In this document: positions 20,925-30,667 of the stretch, in pieces
How the letters are laid out: every line of letters starts with the position of its first letter
How positions within the stretch are numbered: the first letter of the stretch is position 1
Assembly (NCBI GenBank): GCA_001598975.1
Contig: BBXU01000507.1
Coordinates: forward strand, 1 to 30,667
Direction of reading: 5' to 3'
Length of the DNA stretch: 30,667 nt
Source of the DNA: Parachlorella kessleri
Lineage: Eukaryota; Chlorophyta; Trebouxiophyceae; Chlorellales; Chlorellaceae
Made by a program: the position numbers and the translations under genes
Notes under the pieces: generated by a model
Told to the model about the DNA's origin: nothing
Seen by the model: the letters and a program-made list of their open reading frames with translations, nothing else
The model's database searches: none

Positions 20925-21085
20925 TCTCACCGGGCAGACCTGCATGCAGCACAGCTTCACATCCCCTCCTGTTACCCACAGAGAGCATCCATAGTCAAGA
21001 GGGAACACAAGGAAAAAGGCAGCCCTATCTGCCGGGTAGGCTTGCACGCCGCCACAGGTCAGATTCCCTCCTGAATCGACCGATA
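20925..21085 (-). repeat. Decayed copies of the lectin C-terminal segment in RLK-B intron 8
   Basis: Two fragments follow exon 8. About 21007-21085 reads GGNLTCGGVQAYPADRAA and about 20925-20990 reads LWVTGGDVKLCCMQVCPV. They match the RLK-A fragments in place and number, so the extra copies probably predate the RLK-A/RLK-B split. Donor and acceptor sites are poor. Confidence 0.6.
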
Positions 21086-21117
21086 TGAGCCCCAAGCAAG
21101 TCGGAGAGATCTTGATA

Positions 21118-21180
21118 CAGGTGGCAGACAATCCGGACAGAGAATAGGTGGGGGCTGACAGGGCTACATGCAGTTGTGCA
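21118..21180 (+). repeat. Dispersed repeat copy (GACAGGG...TGCAGTT type)
   Basis: CAATCCGGACAGAG, GGGGCTGACAGGG and ACATGCAGTTG in order. This matches the copies at 30081-30240. It lies inside RLK-B intron 8, so it is mobile or recombining sequence and not part of the gene. Confidence 0.6.
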
Positions 21181-21832
21181 CTTGCAATAAGGCAGCCCTA
21201 CCTGCTGGGTAGGCCTGCACGCTGCACAGGTCCAGGCTGCCCCCTTGGATGTACAGGTACCGCCCGGGCCCCGAGCACGCCCAGCTGCCGCTGTCGCCGC
21301 CGCTCAGGGCCACATTTGAGGCGCAGGGCATCCCGGAAGGATTTGGGGAATCCCCCAGGGTAATCATGGCGCCGGAGATGCCGCCCTGGCCGGCTGTCAC
21401 GACGACCATAGAGATGTTGAGGGATTGCTGGAGGTCCACCTGCAAAGACACCAGGGATGAAGGAGAATATAAGAGCGAATTCTACCAACATTACGCATTG
21501 CGCATCAGGTGGGGTAGTCAACCAACTGAGGTCCCACTGCAGAGCACTAGGAGCACGTGTGAGGTGTTCGCGAGTCTGCGAGACGTGCCGGCCCTGGTAA
21601 GAACAGGTGTCATAAGACCCGATGCCTGGAAAGGGTGGCAAGGTGGGGAGCAGCGGTGGGGGAAGCTGGCCCCTGCAGGGGCCTGGAAAGGCAGGGCCCT
21701 CCCGGGGCCAGATATTGGGTTTGGAATTCAGGGGGTAGAGCTGGATCAACCCGAGAGAAGAGAGAGGACTCATCCCAACATCCAGCCCTCGGCGGCTACC
21801 AGCAATAGAAGCTCCTCCATGTGTGTGCTCAG

Positions 21833-21906
21833 ACCCATAATTCATGGGTGCAACCGCACCCCTCACCGGACATTGTACTACAATGTCCGGTCCACTTAGT
21901 AAGTGG
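21833..21906. repeat. Cluster of three inverted repeats in RLK-B intron 7
   Basis: ACCCAT-5-ATGGGT at 21833-21849; a perfect hairpin with 12-base arms (CCGGACATTGTA) and a one-base centre at 21866-21890; and CCACTTA-G-TAAGTGG at 21892-21906. The matching RLK-A intron lacks the large hairpin. Confidence 0.8.
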
Positions 21907-24900
21907 TGGGCTCGGCCGAACCAATAGCCCAACAGCTGTGCAATGCAAGGGAGCGCCTGGCTTCTGCCCAGCCCCTCACAAAAAGGCCATCACATCCCAC
22001 CAAGGCTCTGGTGCACAGACCCATGCCATGTCGAAGCGCAGCGCAGCGCACCTGCCAGAACGCGCCGTCCCCGCTGGCAGAGTAGCAGCTGCCGGGCTCC
22101 AAGAGGGGCTCTGCCCCAACCGGCGCCCCAGCATTCGCGGCGGAGCCCCAGGCCGTGCCCCCAGGAGCCATGTCGCCTCCCAGGTAGCTCTGGTTGGAGG
22201 CGTAGCAGGGCAGGGTGGCGGTGGCACTGCTGGCAGCCAGCGGGTCTATGCGGGGGTTGAGGGCTGCGGTATCCCACGCCATAGCGCCGGCCTCAGCAGA
22301 CGCGTCATACAGGTTATGCCATTCAGTGTGACCTGCACGTAGGGGCGGTGATGTATATAGGTGGCTATGCAAGGTACTACCGTGGCAATGCAGTGTGGTA
22401 TGGGCATTTGGCATGCATCTTCAATACAGCAAGAACGACAGCCATTGATCCTAACACACATTGGAGGTCAGCCCACTGCCTGCCTTCCACCTCACTGCGT
22501 GTCTGCCTTTTTATGCCAAGAACTTCACACATGTAGGCCGGGTCCACCAGATCCTCCCTGACACGCTCAGTCCAGTAGTGAAGTACAATAATGTTCACCC
22601 CGCGTGACTAACCTCTGTAGTGTTCACCCAGCATAGTAAGCCCAGTTGGCCCTTTGGATAGAAGCGCACCTGCTGCGCCCCGTTGGCACACTTGCCGGCA
22701 GCTGCAAGGCACGGCCCCAGCCTGTTATACACCTGGTACATGCTGTCCCCGCTTTGGATGTAGTACCGAGAAGAGCTGGGGACCTGCAGTAGGTAAACAA
22801 GGCAGTGAGGCACACCTTGGCCAAGAAACAATGCTCGGTCGTGTTAATTCCTCTATGCTTCTCACGGTGGTTTATTTGCACAGGTTACAACGTAGCAATT
22901 GCCACCCCGGCCAATGAACGGAGCCATTGCTGGCATGCCACATTGGATGACAGGTCGTGACTCTCCTCAAGGGTAATCAGCATGGTTTCCTACCAGACAT
23001 TGGACACATGTACAGCTGGCAGCCGATGCAAGGACCACCCAGGGCCGCAGCACCTCCAAATGACACACGGTACTATCCAAAATGCACAAAATGCACAACA
23101 GAATGAACAGAGGCGCATGGAGGCCATGCCCTGCCCAGTGGGCCCTTGATGGCAGTGTCACTTGCCCCTACCTGCCCACACAGCTTGGCACCGTTGCCCT
23201 GTGGCAAGATGGTAATGTGGGCGGTGTCAGGCACATCCCAAGTGGTGGGGATGGACCCTGCAAACACACCAAGACAAGCAACCGTGCTCAACGCTTGGAG
23301 TACACCACGGGCCGTGACCTGTGAGGCGCGAGAGTGGCGCGACTTGCTATGATCTCCCTCTTGCTCCTGCAGCTGCAAGCAAGCCCAACTCCCGTGGCAC
23401 ACCTTGCAAGTGCACAGGCCTTACAAGCCAGCCCGCCATTGGCCATCTGCTTGCTGATGCTGTTGCAAGGATTTGTAGAGACTCATGTTGCGACCGCAGA
23501 GGTCCACAAGATAACACTCTGCATCTCACCATTTGCCAACTCAGCTGGTTACCACTCACCATCATCCAGCCAGGCATCTACAACAAAGCAGGTCTGAGTA
23601 GGCTCCCGGCAGCATTCAACCCACCACCGAATTGGTTGTCATGCAGCGTGAGCTCGTATATGCTAGAGAATGCCCAGCCCCCCGGCAGGGACCCCTGGAA
23701 GGCGTTGTTGTCCAATGCCAGACGCCGCACTCCCTCACAGCCGCCGCTGCCCCAGTTGGCGGGAAGCCCACTGAGCTTGTTGCTGGCCAGGCGCAGCGTG
23801 GACAGCAAGGGCAGGTTTCCCGCCTGGTTCCAATCGGATGGGATGGAGCCTACAGCGAGCATGGCGCGGTAGTCTGGTAAGCCGCCCCTACCAGACAAGG
23901 CGTAACCCCTGTTCACACAACACGTGACCAGCAACTTTGTGATCTTTAAAGGTCCAAATGCTGGCCACAACAATAACACAGGAGAGGGCAAGGAGTCCGA
24001 CCCCAGCTGCACGGGGCTTCTATGCAAGGGGTTTGCATATGTCATTGTGCTTTGCGGGGCAAGGCGCCCTGGGATCCCGCAACAACCTGCATCGGATCCC
24101 TCGGCAGTCCTATGTGGAGCAGCCCACCCCCTCACCAGACAAGCTGTTGTTAGATAGGTCCAGCTGGGTCAGCGAGTTGAGTTGAGACAGTGAATAGGGG
24201 GCGATTGTGCCTTCCAGCCCGGCACTGCTTAAGTTACTGCAAAGGCGCCAGGATCCAGGGTCAAACAACACCCACCCCCCCCCCCCCCTACATCAAAGAT
24301 GCTCATGGCATATGCCAATGGCTCCCACAGCGGCCAAGACACCCTTGTAGACATAAAGCGCACCCTTGCGGTCTGCCAGCCTGCCCCACGCTGTGCGCTG
24401 GCCCGTACAGTTGCCAAGCTGGCCACCAGGTGCCCCAGAACCAAGCAGAGTCTGACCAGAGGCTCAAGAGCACAATTCACCGTCAAACAACATGCAGAAA
24501 ACATCTGGGCCCCAGGAGTTGGTGGCCTTGCATGCCAGGGTCCACTCCCTCTCACCCCACTGCACCCACTGCAGACAACCATCCGAGCACACCCCTCTCG
24601 CGCTGCAATGCCACCGCCCCTGACCAAGAAACTTACAGCGACGTCACCGACACCCCATTCGCGCACAGCACGCCCTCCCAGCTGCTGCACGCGCTGGTGG
24701 AGAGCGACCAGCTGTCGAGGGCCACCACGTCAGCCTCATGAGTCAGCCCCTGCTTGAAGAGCAGCAGCGCCACCGCATCGTCGCTGGGTGGGCTGGGGGA
24801 GGGGCGGGGGCAGAATGAAGTTGGCCATTTTCACGGTTCTAGCTGTGCAAAAAGACACTCGGACCACTGGACTAAGCTGTGTTGGCAGCAAGACAGACTC

Positions 24901-25322
24901 ATGCAGAGCCCTCAAGTGTGCCAGCCAATCCATTGGATACAGGATATGCAGGTCCCGGCGAGCCCTGGCAGGGCAGGAGGCATGATGCTGGGCGATAGTA
25001 AGTGCCCTACCAGTCCTGATCGCTCTTACCTGGTTGAAGGGCTTGGGCTGGGGGAGGGCTGCTGGGGACTGCTGGGAGAGGGGCTAGTGCTGGGGCTGGG
25101 GGATGGGGATTGAGGCGAAGGCGAGCCGCCACCCGATGAAGGCGGCGAGTTGCCAGAGGGCGATGGCGACGGGATGTCCAAAATGTTGATTATTGGGGTG
25201 GGCGAGCCGTTGATGTTTATGGTGCCGTTAAAGCTGACGCCCTCGGCTTGGGTGGAGTCTGCCAGCAGCACAAGGGCAGCTAGAAGCGCCAGCAGCAGCA
25301 GCCGCACGGCCAGCAGTTCCAT

Positions 25323-26130
25323 TGCTGTTACTGAGCTGCCTCTGCTGCCCGTTCCAGCGCTTCCATACAGCGCACCCTGCACAGTGAAGTTTTCCAAAAT
25401 GCCATATAGTACGTGAAAATGGGGCAGTGCTGCATAAAGCTCCCCCTGGTCTGGCTGCAAGGTGCAACTGGTTGGCCCTTACACCCCAAATCGGGCAAGC
25501 TGCAGGCTGTTTATAGTGCACCAGGGGTAACATGTGTGAGATGTACGCTGTTGGAGCTGCACAACCCGTTGATACCGCCAACCGCGTCTGCCTCATAGGC
25601 GGCGTGTACACATGTGTAGCAGGCCTCTGCCTTCCTTCCCAAGGTAGCGCCTTCTCAGAAAGTGTGCCACCCCGCCCAACATGAAAGCGCCTAGGTGTGC
25701 GCCGCGGTAAGGAACACAGGGCTGTAGTTCTAAGCCAACTGCGTAGTCCCACCTGAACGAGAGCAGAGCACCGGGCCGTGAAATTGGCAACTGATCAGTG
25801 GCCTTTATCAACTTGGCCTGAATGTGAGCTCCTGGCAGTCTATGGTGCCCACCGCAGTGTCTCTCGTCAAAAACACTGTGCACCAAAAGCAGTCTCTTGA
25901 CAACTCGGCCCACCAAGGTCGTCAATGGGCAAATGTTATTTTGGCTAGGGGACCTGCTTTAACCCTCGCAGCCGTGCCTCAGCCGCGGTTAGGAGGGTGT
26001 TTCCGTACAAGCCGAGAAAGAACGGCCTGTTCGGAAAGGTATTATCCATATCTGCTCTGCGAATTTGCATGTGATAATCACTGCGGTCTCTATTACGTTT
26101 TCCAAGTTCTGGCTCTCCTAGCCTGGGGTG
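25323..26130. other. Duplicated upstream region of RLK-B
   Basis: Homologous to 13505-14200. Shared blocks include GAGCAGAGCACCGGGCCGTG, TGATCAGTGG, a donor-like CAG|GTGGGACTA (edge at 25753), AACACTGTGCACCAAA and, at the far end, TTCTGGCTCTCCTAGCC. Homology fades at about 26130, which corresponds to just before the SPC25 start codon on the other copy. No SPC25 coding sequence was found here. Confidence 0.7.
25402..25410 (-). promoter_or_regulatory. TATA-like element upstream of RLK-B
   Basis: CTATATGG on the minus strand about 80 bases before the RLK-B start, at the same relative place and with similar flanks as the RLK-A element at 13593-13602. Confidence 0.35.
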
Positions 26131-26342
26131 GAGTACTATACCGGCGACGTGTTAACATTCATTGCGGAGGTAGCAATCTCAGTGGTAATTCTCTCGGTCA
26201 AGCTTTTGGGGAAGTAGCAAGTGTTTCATTAGCCTTTTCCAGTGCCTCCTAATTTGAAACTTGGGCCTTGGGCCGTGGAGTATGCCATGCTAGTAAGGCC
26301 CCAGTACTGTACCTACCTAGTATGGGTGCACCCATGCCACGT

Positions 26343-26409
26343 GGCAGGTAGTGCGAAGAGGGAGAGAAAGCTGGGCTGTACTAATAGGACTGGATGCAAA
26401 ATGAGCCTC
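26343..26409 (+). repeat. Dispersed repeat copy (GGCAGGTAGTGCGAA type)
   Basis: GGCAGGTAGTGCGAAGAGGG, AGCTGGGCTGTACTA and AGGACTGGATGCAAAATG. This is nearly the same as 30253-30320. Confidence 0.75.
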
Positions 26410-26647
26410 AGTGATACTGTACTGCATGTGTGCTGGCAGCAGCATCAATTCTTCCACCGATGTGGGATGGCAATGGCTGTACACCCAGCGTGCTGCAAAG
26501 GCGCACTGGCCAGCGTAAGGCTTGGTATAGGTTTGGTTTTTGCCAACCCCAATGTGGGATGGCAGGACGGAGGATTAATCCAAATCATGCTCTTCATCAT
26601 GCCTGGCCTTTGATAACTTAGCACACATCCTTTGTTATTAGCAGGGG

Positions 26648-26690
26648 TGGCAGGTGGTGCGAACAGGGTGTGAGAGTTGAGCTGTACGTA
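26648..26690 (+). repeat. Shorter dispersed repeat copy
   Basis: GGCAGGTGGTGCGAACAGGG, then TGAGAGTTGAGCTGTAC, matching the first half of 26343-26409 and 30253-30320. Confidence 0.65.
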
Positions 26691-26924
26691 CACGTTTGTC
26701 ATCTTGGGTACCCCTTAGGCATGTGCACCCCTCAGTCAGAAACGGTAGAATTTCAAGGGATGGGGTCCCTTGAAGAAGTTCTCCCACATGCACGAATAGC
26801 TCAGTAAAAAGAGACAGACAGCGTGCCAATGCAGCTGGGCTGGCCTCCCACCAGGCTGATATCTCAGGTCACCCCATATTGTCATGTGCATGCCAAACTG
26901 AAGAGGTGTAGTTGGGGGCGGCCG

Positions 26925-27125
26925 CTCACATGAAGGGCAACTAGTGCAACCTTGAGTGTGCGTCAAAACGCTCTCACATCGGCACCCCAATACCTCCAAT
27001 AAAGCCTGCCAAAACCCTAGGGCAGAAGCGTCCTTGTGATGCTTGTCAAGAAGCAAGAGGCCAGACTTGCCAAGCCTTTACAATGCGGCTTCAGCTCGTC
27101 TACCATCTCCTCCCCCGGCTCACAG
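26925..27125 (-). pseudogene. Decayed duplicate of part of the OPR-like terminal exon
   Basis: About 200 bases match 27310-27510 with many changes. Shared minus-strand text includes KDASAL, then WQA, and the preceding block about Lys-Pro-His then a Gly-Leu-Ala/Phe-Ala run. Stops and indels break the frame. It lies just downstream of the gene's stop, in the same orientation, about 385 bases from its source. Confidence 0.55.
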
Positions 27126-27325
27126 TCGCGCAGAAAGCAGCCGCTCTGCTGAGTGAGGCAGCTGGCCTCCCGACACGCTTCAGCCTCACTCGCCCTATTT
27201 GTCACATGCACACACACAACTATACCCGCCTTGGAAGGCAGTATTCTACATGCCACTTCCCATATACTCAGAGGTCAGCGACACTAAGCAGGCGCATCCA
27301 GGGGCAGCTGCCCACCTGAAGGCAA

Positions 27326-29891
27326 CTAGGACGACCTTGAATATGAGTCAAGGAGCTGCATAACATTGGCGCCCCCATACCTCCGGTAAGCCTGCCAAGA
27401 CTCTAGGGCGGAAGCGTCTTTGTGGATGCTTGTCAGGCAGCGGCCGGCCAGCTTTGCAAAGCCCTGACGGTGCGGCTTCAGCTGCTCAACCAGAGCGCCC
27501 CCGACAGGAGGAGGACCGTACGCCTGCGCAACCGAAACCAGGACATCCAGCCGATCAAAGAAGCTCAACCTGGAGCTCACACCAGGGAGGTGCTTGAGGA
27601 GCACCTCCAGCAGCGGCACCTGCTGGCTGCCAACTGGGTTGAACCCCAGTTGGCAGCAGGCAGTGACCATCTGCGTCCACAGTTCATGGGCGGCCGGGGT
27701 GACCCACTCTGCAAACTCCTGAGCCACCTCCTGGGCCTCCGGCACCTCAAGAGCCTCCCGGCACTCCTCGGGGGCCAGGTTGCAGACCATGGAGAGGCCC
27801 AAAAACGCCTGCGCAATGTTTTCAAAGCGGCTATTACAAGTCCCGGTTGTTGGCTGGGGTGCATCGCCCTCCAACGCGACCAGCGCTCCTTTGAACAGGG
27901 CCGCAAGGGTGCCTGGTGGGGACCTTAGCTGCAGCCTGCCGATGCTGCAGCATGGAACAGGAGGGACGCTGCATGGGCAGCTGCCCGATAAACTGGAAAA
28001 CTAGTGGCACTGGCAAGGATGGAAAAATCCACAGCACCTAGACATGGGACAATTGCTGGAGGTCATGCACCTGGCAAGAAACAGCGCATTCCTATGCTGC
28101 AATTGACATTGCAACCTGGCTTCTATAGTGCTGCTCACAAACGGCGCGCATTGCACCAGCTGCTCACCTCTTGAGGGTATCAGAGCAAGAATCGCTGGTC
28201 AGCATGCTCAGGTGCGATAGCACCCTGTGTAGCAGCGCTTCAGCTGGGCCTCCTTCCTGCACGTAAGGCCCGACCGCAGCATGCCCCTGCCTGGCAGCGT
28301 AGCGCACCAAACCCACCAACACCCGTGTGCAGTCGACCGGGTCCTCAATGGCCTGCTGCTGCACGCACTGCATCAGGGCTGCCAGCTCTCCCTCCTGCCA
28401 CTGCCACTGAGCGTTGCTGAGGGTGGCCCACACAAAGTAAGAGACACTTTGGTTGGCCTGGCGACGCTCCACACTGACACCGACCTCGCCCACACGTGCC
28501 TGCACTAAACCCGGCTGCATAGGGCCACTGCTACTGCTGCTACTGCTGCTGCTGCCATCGCCGTGCTCCCCTGTAGCCCCACTAGCGCCAGCGGCCGCGC
28601 TTGGTTCTTGCTCGGAGAGCTTAATCTGCACCCAGCCTGGCTTGGGCGGGGGCGGCCCCGTCATGGCTTTGGCTGCATGGACGTTTTGCCAGGCTCTCAC
28701 CAAGCTGATGAACTTGGACAAGATAGGCTGCTGCTCCTCCTGGGGGACCGGCACCCGAAGCTGAAAGGCCGCCCTAGCCAGCGTTGCCAGTGAACGAAGG
28801 TCAGCATGTGGCAGCCGCCGCAGCAGGTCCCCAAATGCCAACTCGCAGGCTGCCTGCAACTGCTCACGACTGCCCTGCTGGTTGCGTGCATTGACGGCCC
28901 GCAGTCGATCAAGTGCAGCGCCCGACGTCACCACGGTTGCTGCACCCTGGCTGATTGCTGCACGGAGCAGCGCTGCAACCTCGCTGTAGGACCTGGCCTG
29001 GGAGATCATCGTGATGTAGAGCCCTTCATGAGGCGTTTCCTGCATGTATACGAGCTGTACCAGCATTAGACCATGTACTTTCGGTGCACCAATGCTCAGT
29101 TGTGATACAGCAGATCGTCACATCTTGTATGTGTGGCTGCAACTCATGTAGGCCGGGTTGCATGCACCGTCGCCTATCACCTAGTAGCCGACGTGCTTAG
29201 CCCACCTGCTTCCGAGAGTTTTGCTTCCTGCCACCTTGCACTCGGCCACTCAAACGGCTCTGCAATACAGAGAAGTGGCAACGCTGACAGCCAGTGCAGC
29301 AAAGCAAAGAGCCTTGCACATCTTGCCATCAAGTCGCAAGCAAGCTGAAGCCAGCAGCCCACAGCGGCCGCAGTACAAGGGAGGGCTTGCTAACGATGTA
29401 TCTTCGTATACCAGCTTGCCTTCCAGGGCGTTGCACATGCAGGAAGATCAAGCTACACAGCTAGCCAACTTACCAGCGACTGCAGCAAGCGCGGGTTTTG
29501 TTTGGTCAAAATTGCCAGCTGCGGGTCCGCTTCCAGCACCCGACGTACACTAGGGTGCAGGGAGGGCTCCTCCCTGGGCGCCTGTAGTACGTCACACTAG
29601 CAGTCAGCCAAGCTTGCTATTGCAGGATGGCACACCCAAAACAGCGTCCGGCGGGTTGCAGCAGCCTGCACAGCTGCTTGCGAGTGGCAAGTCTGCCAAG
29701 GACCAGTCACTTGCGGTCTGCTAGTTGGTGCAGCATCATAGGACCACTCAACCAGTTCCTCCTCGGTCAGAGGCCCTGACCCTCACCTTGCTGCAAACCA
29801 CCAGCGATTTCCTCGGCCTCGATGCAGCCGATTTAGCCTGTAGGCCTGCCCTGCCTCCCTGCCATGGCCTTGCCGTGCTGCGCACGAGCAT
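27326..29891 (-). CDS. Probable organelle-targeted OPR-like helical-repeat protein (4 exons)
   Basis: Exons: 29891-29787, 29581-29474, 29039-28168, 27830-27326. All are GT-AG with matching phases, 1,590 bases, 529 residues. Exon 1 is a textbook plastid transit peptide: Arg/Ser/Ala-rich, no acidic residue, ending SLVVCSK. The rest is alpha-helical hairpins such as LRRLPHADLRSLATLARAAF, RFENIAQAFLGLSMVCNLAP, LWTQMVTACCQLGFNP and FFDRLDVLVSVAQAYGPP. These resemble the octatricopeptide-like proteins that bind organelle RNAs in green algae. A nine-Ser run and a Pro-rich stretch split the two halves. No RAP or other catalytic domain was seen. The gene could be shorter or longer at the 3' end, as GT donors exist near the stop. 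Family assignment is moderate; the exon structure is better supported. Confidence 0.65.
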
Positions 29892-30080
29892 GGGTACCAA
29901 AGAACCCCAAGTCTCCTCAAGGCTGTTGAGAGATCAGGCGCTTTTCTGATGGACAGGTAAGGCCATATTAAACCGAAAAGAGGGTAGATTTCAACCAGCT
30001 GCCGCGGGAAGCCGGGGCGCCAGCAAGGCGCATGCGCTGCACTTCTGGCATGGTTAAACGTAGAAGAGCTGTTTGGTCAA

Positions 30081-30320
30081 GGTGACAGGGCGATGTGGCC
30101 GAGGGAGGAGTTATGGGCAGACTGTACTGACAGGGTTGCATGCAATTGCTTGTGTCTCAGTCTCTCACTTTATTGGGTTGCAGGTAATCCGAACAGAGAG
30201 GAGGTACAGATATACTGGGCTGACAGGGTTCTCTGCAGTTATTAATATGAGCGACAGGTAGTGCGAACAGGGAGTGTGAGCTGGGCTATACTAGCAGGAC
30301 TGGATGCAGAATGCGCCTGT
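30081..30320 (+). repeat. Cluster of three related dispersed-repeat copies
   Basis: 30081-30150 (GTACTGACAGGGTTGCATGC), 30180-30240 (GCAGGTAATCCGAACAGAG, then GGGCTGACAGGGTT, then TGCAGTT) and 30253-30320 (GACAGGTAGTGCGAACAGGG, then ACTGGATGCAGAATG). Together they suggest a longer unit, copies of which lie at 21118, 26343 and 26648. No open frame or terminal repeat was found. Confidence 0.7.
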
Positions 30321-30338
30321 GTCTTGCCTGAGTTCTGA

Positions 30339-30525
30339 TCCAGTACGTCCAAGCTAACGTCAATTGAAGAGCAGGTGAAGTTGAAACTAAAGCAGGGGCA
30401 GTGGGGAACAGGGTTAGCCCTGAATCTCTTTGATCGTATTGAAAGCCTCCTTGCAGGACGGCTTGCCAAGGCCTCATATGAGCGCATGCATGGACCTGAG
30501 CACCGTTTGCCCAACCATTTCTTAG
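30339..30525 (+). other. Weak candidate exon, function unknown
   Basis: An open stretch reads TSIEEQVKLKLKQGQWGTG, then LNLFDRIESLLAGRLAKAS, then a possible donor at TTCTTAG|GTAACGG. The helix-like composition looks protein-coding, and an acceptor could lie near 30342, but no neighbouring exon can be joined inside the window. It may be chance. Confidence 0.25.
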
Positions 30526-30667
30526 GTAACGGCAGCTTCAAGCTCCAAGGAAGTTGCTACTGCTGTACTGCTCCGTGCTCCGAGGATGGGTTACACGTGA
30601 CAACAAGGGGTCAGACAGCAGCTTGGCGGCAGCTCCACTGATCCCCACCTAGCCACAACACTACTAG

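Larger units (their letters stand above)
16638..25322 (-). pseudogene. RLK-B: truncated, frameshifted paralogue of the RLK-A ectodomain (17 exons)
   Basis: Exons in transcription order: 25322-25030, 24792-24637, 24236-24136, 23849-23625, 23257-23172, 22783-22670, 22332-22052, 21439-21202, 20666-20514, 20255-20077, 19650-19393, 19011-18849, 18623-18367, 18107-17945, 17723-17468, 17219-17057, 16771-16638. Exons 2-6, 8-10 and 12 have exactly the RLK-A lengths and phases. It encodes a signal peptide (MELLAVRLLLLALLAALVLL), Ser-Pro stalk, LRR N-cap and LRRs, two lectin-like domains and three LQW/AEGN modules. It then reads GFGTIYSATQLSQD, a short Ser-Pro run and a stop, with no membrane helix or kinase. 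Two one-base deletions break the frame: in exon 7 near 22310-22316 (281 against 282 bases) and in exon 15 near 17568-17573 (256 against 257). If these were sequencing errors, the product would be a secreted ectodomain of about 1,070 residues. As written it is a pseudogene. Confidence 0.65.
26131..27325. other. Intergenic region between RLK-B upstream block and the OPR-like gene
   Basis: No supported gene. It contains two dispersed-repeat copies (26343-26409, 26648-26690) and the decayed copy of the OPR-like terminal exon (26925-27125). The rest is more AT-rich than the genes, with no clear coding signal on either strand. Confidence 0.6.
29892..30667. other. Right-end intergenic region
   Basis: 776 bases upstream of the OPR-like gene. 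It should hold that gene's promoter. It carries three dispersed-repeat copies (30081-30320) and a weak candidate exon at 30339-30525. Nothing else was seen. Confidence 0.5.

Noticed and set aside
26131..26925. Relic of a second SPC25 copy beyond the duplicated RLK-B upstream region
   Set aside because: No match to SPC25 coding exons was seen; homology ends at about 26130.
28164..29066. Translation start of the OPR-like gene at the Met at 29066
   Set aside because: An in-phase acceptor at 29039 joins two upstream exons, the first of which encodes a clear transit peptide starting at 29891.

Overview
This is nuclear DNA of a green alga, most likely a chlorophyte and possibly of the Chlamydomonas order; the species cannot be told. 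The evidence is GC-rich sequence, many short exons with GT-AG introns of 100-600 bases, Ser-Pro-rich wall-type linkers, a TKL kinase with an algal-style DFN motif, and a helical-repeat protein that looks plastid-targeted. Exon models were built by hand from splice sites, reading-frame phase and comparison between duplicated copies. There is no transcript evidence.

Layout. (1) 190-13504, minus strand: a 22-exon receptor-like kinase, 'RLK-A', whose exon phases all agree and give 1,433 residues. The order is signal peptide, Ser-Pro stalk, plant-type LRR N-cap, LRRs ending in an LCG cap, a Cys-rich spacer, an F-type-lectin-like domain, a second lectin-like domain, one alpha/beta module (here called LQW/AEGN), a second Ser-Pro stalk, a membrane helix and a Raf/CTR1-like (TKL) kinase. 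(2) 14231-16085, plus strand: a six-exon gene for the kinetochore subunit SPC25, head to head with RLK-A. (3) 16638-25322, minus strand: 'RLK-B', a tandem paralogue of the RLK-A ectodomain. It has three LQW/AEGN modules instead of one, a stop before any membrane helix or kinase, and two single-base deletions that break the frame. (4) 27326-29891, minus strand: a four-exon gene for a probable organelle-targeted OPR-like protein, followed by a decayed copy of part of its last exon. (5) The right end holds a dispersed repeat family and one weak candidate exon.

How it fits together. RLK-A would carry a protein- and sugar-binding ectodomain outside the cell and a Ser/Thr kinase inside. This matches plant receptor kinases in layout, but with a lectin and module combination I do not recognise from any named family. 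RLK-B plus its upstream region (about 16.7-26.1 kb) repeats the block at about 6.0-14.2 kb. The right edge of the homology lies just upstream of the SPC25 start codon, so the block carried its promoter region but not SPC25. RLK-B could make at most a secreted ectodomain and is more probably a pseudogene.

The locus is full of small tandem duplications of about 90-400 bases that straddle exon edges. They occur at kinase, juxtamembrane, lectin and OPR exons and look like half-made or decaying exons.
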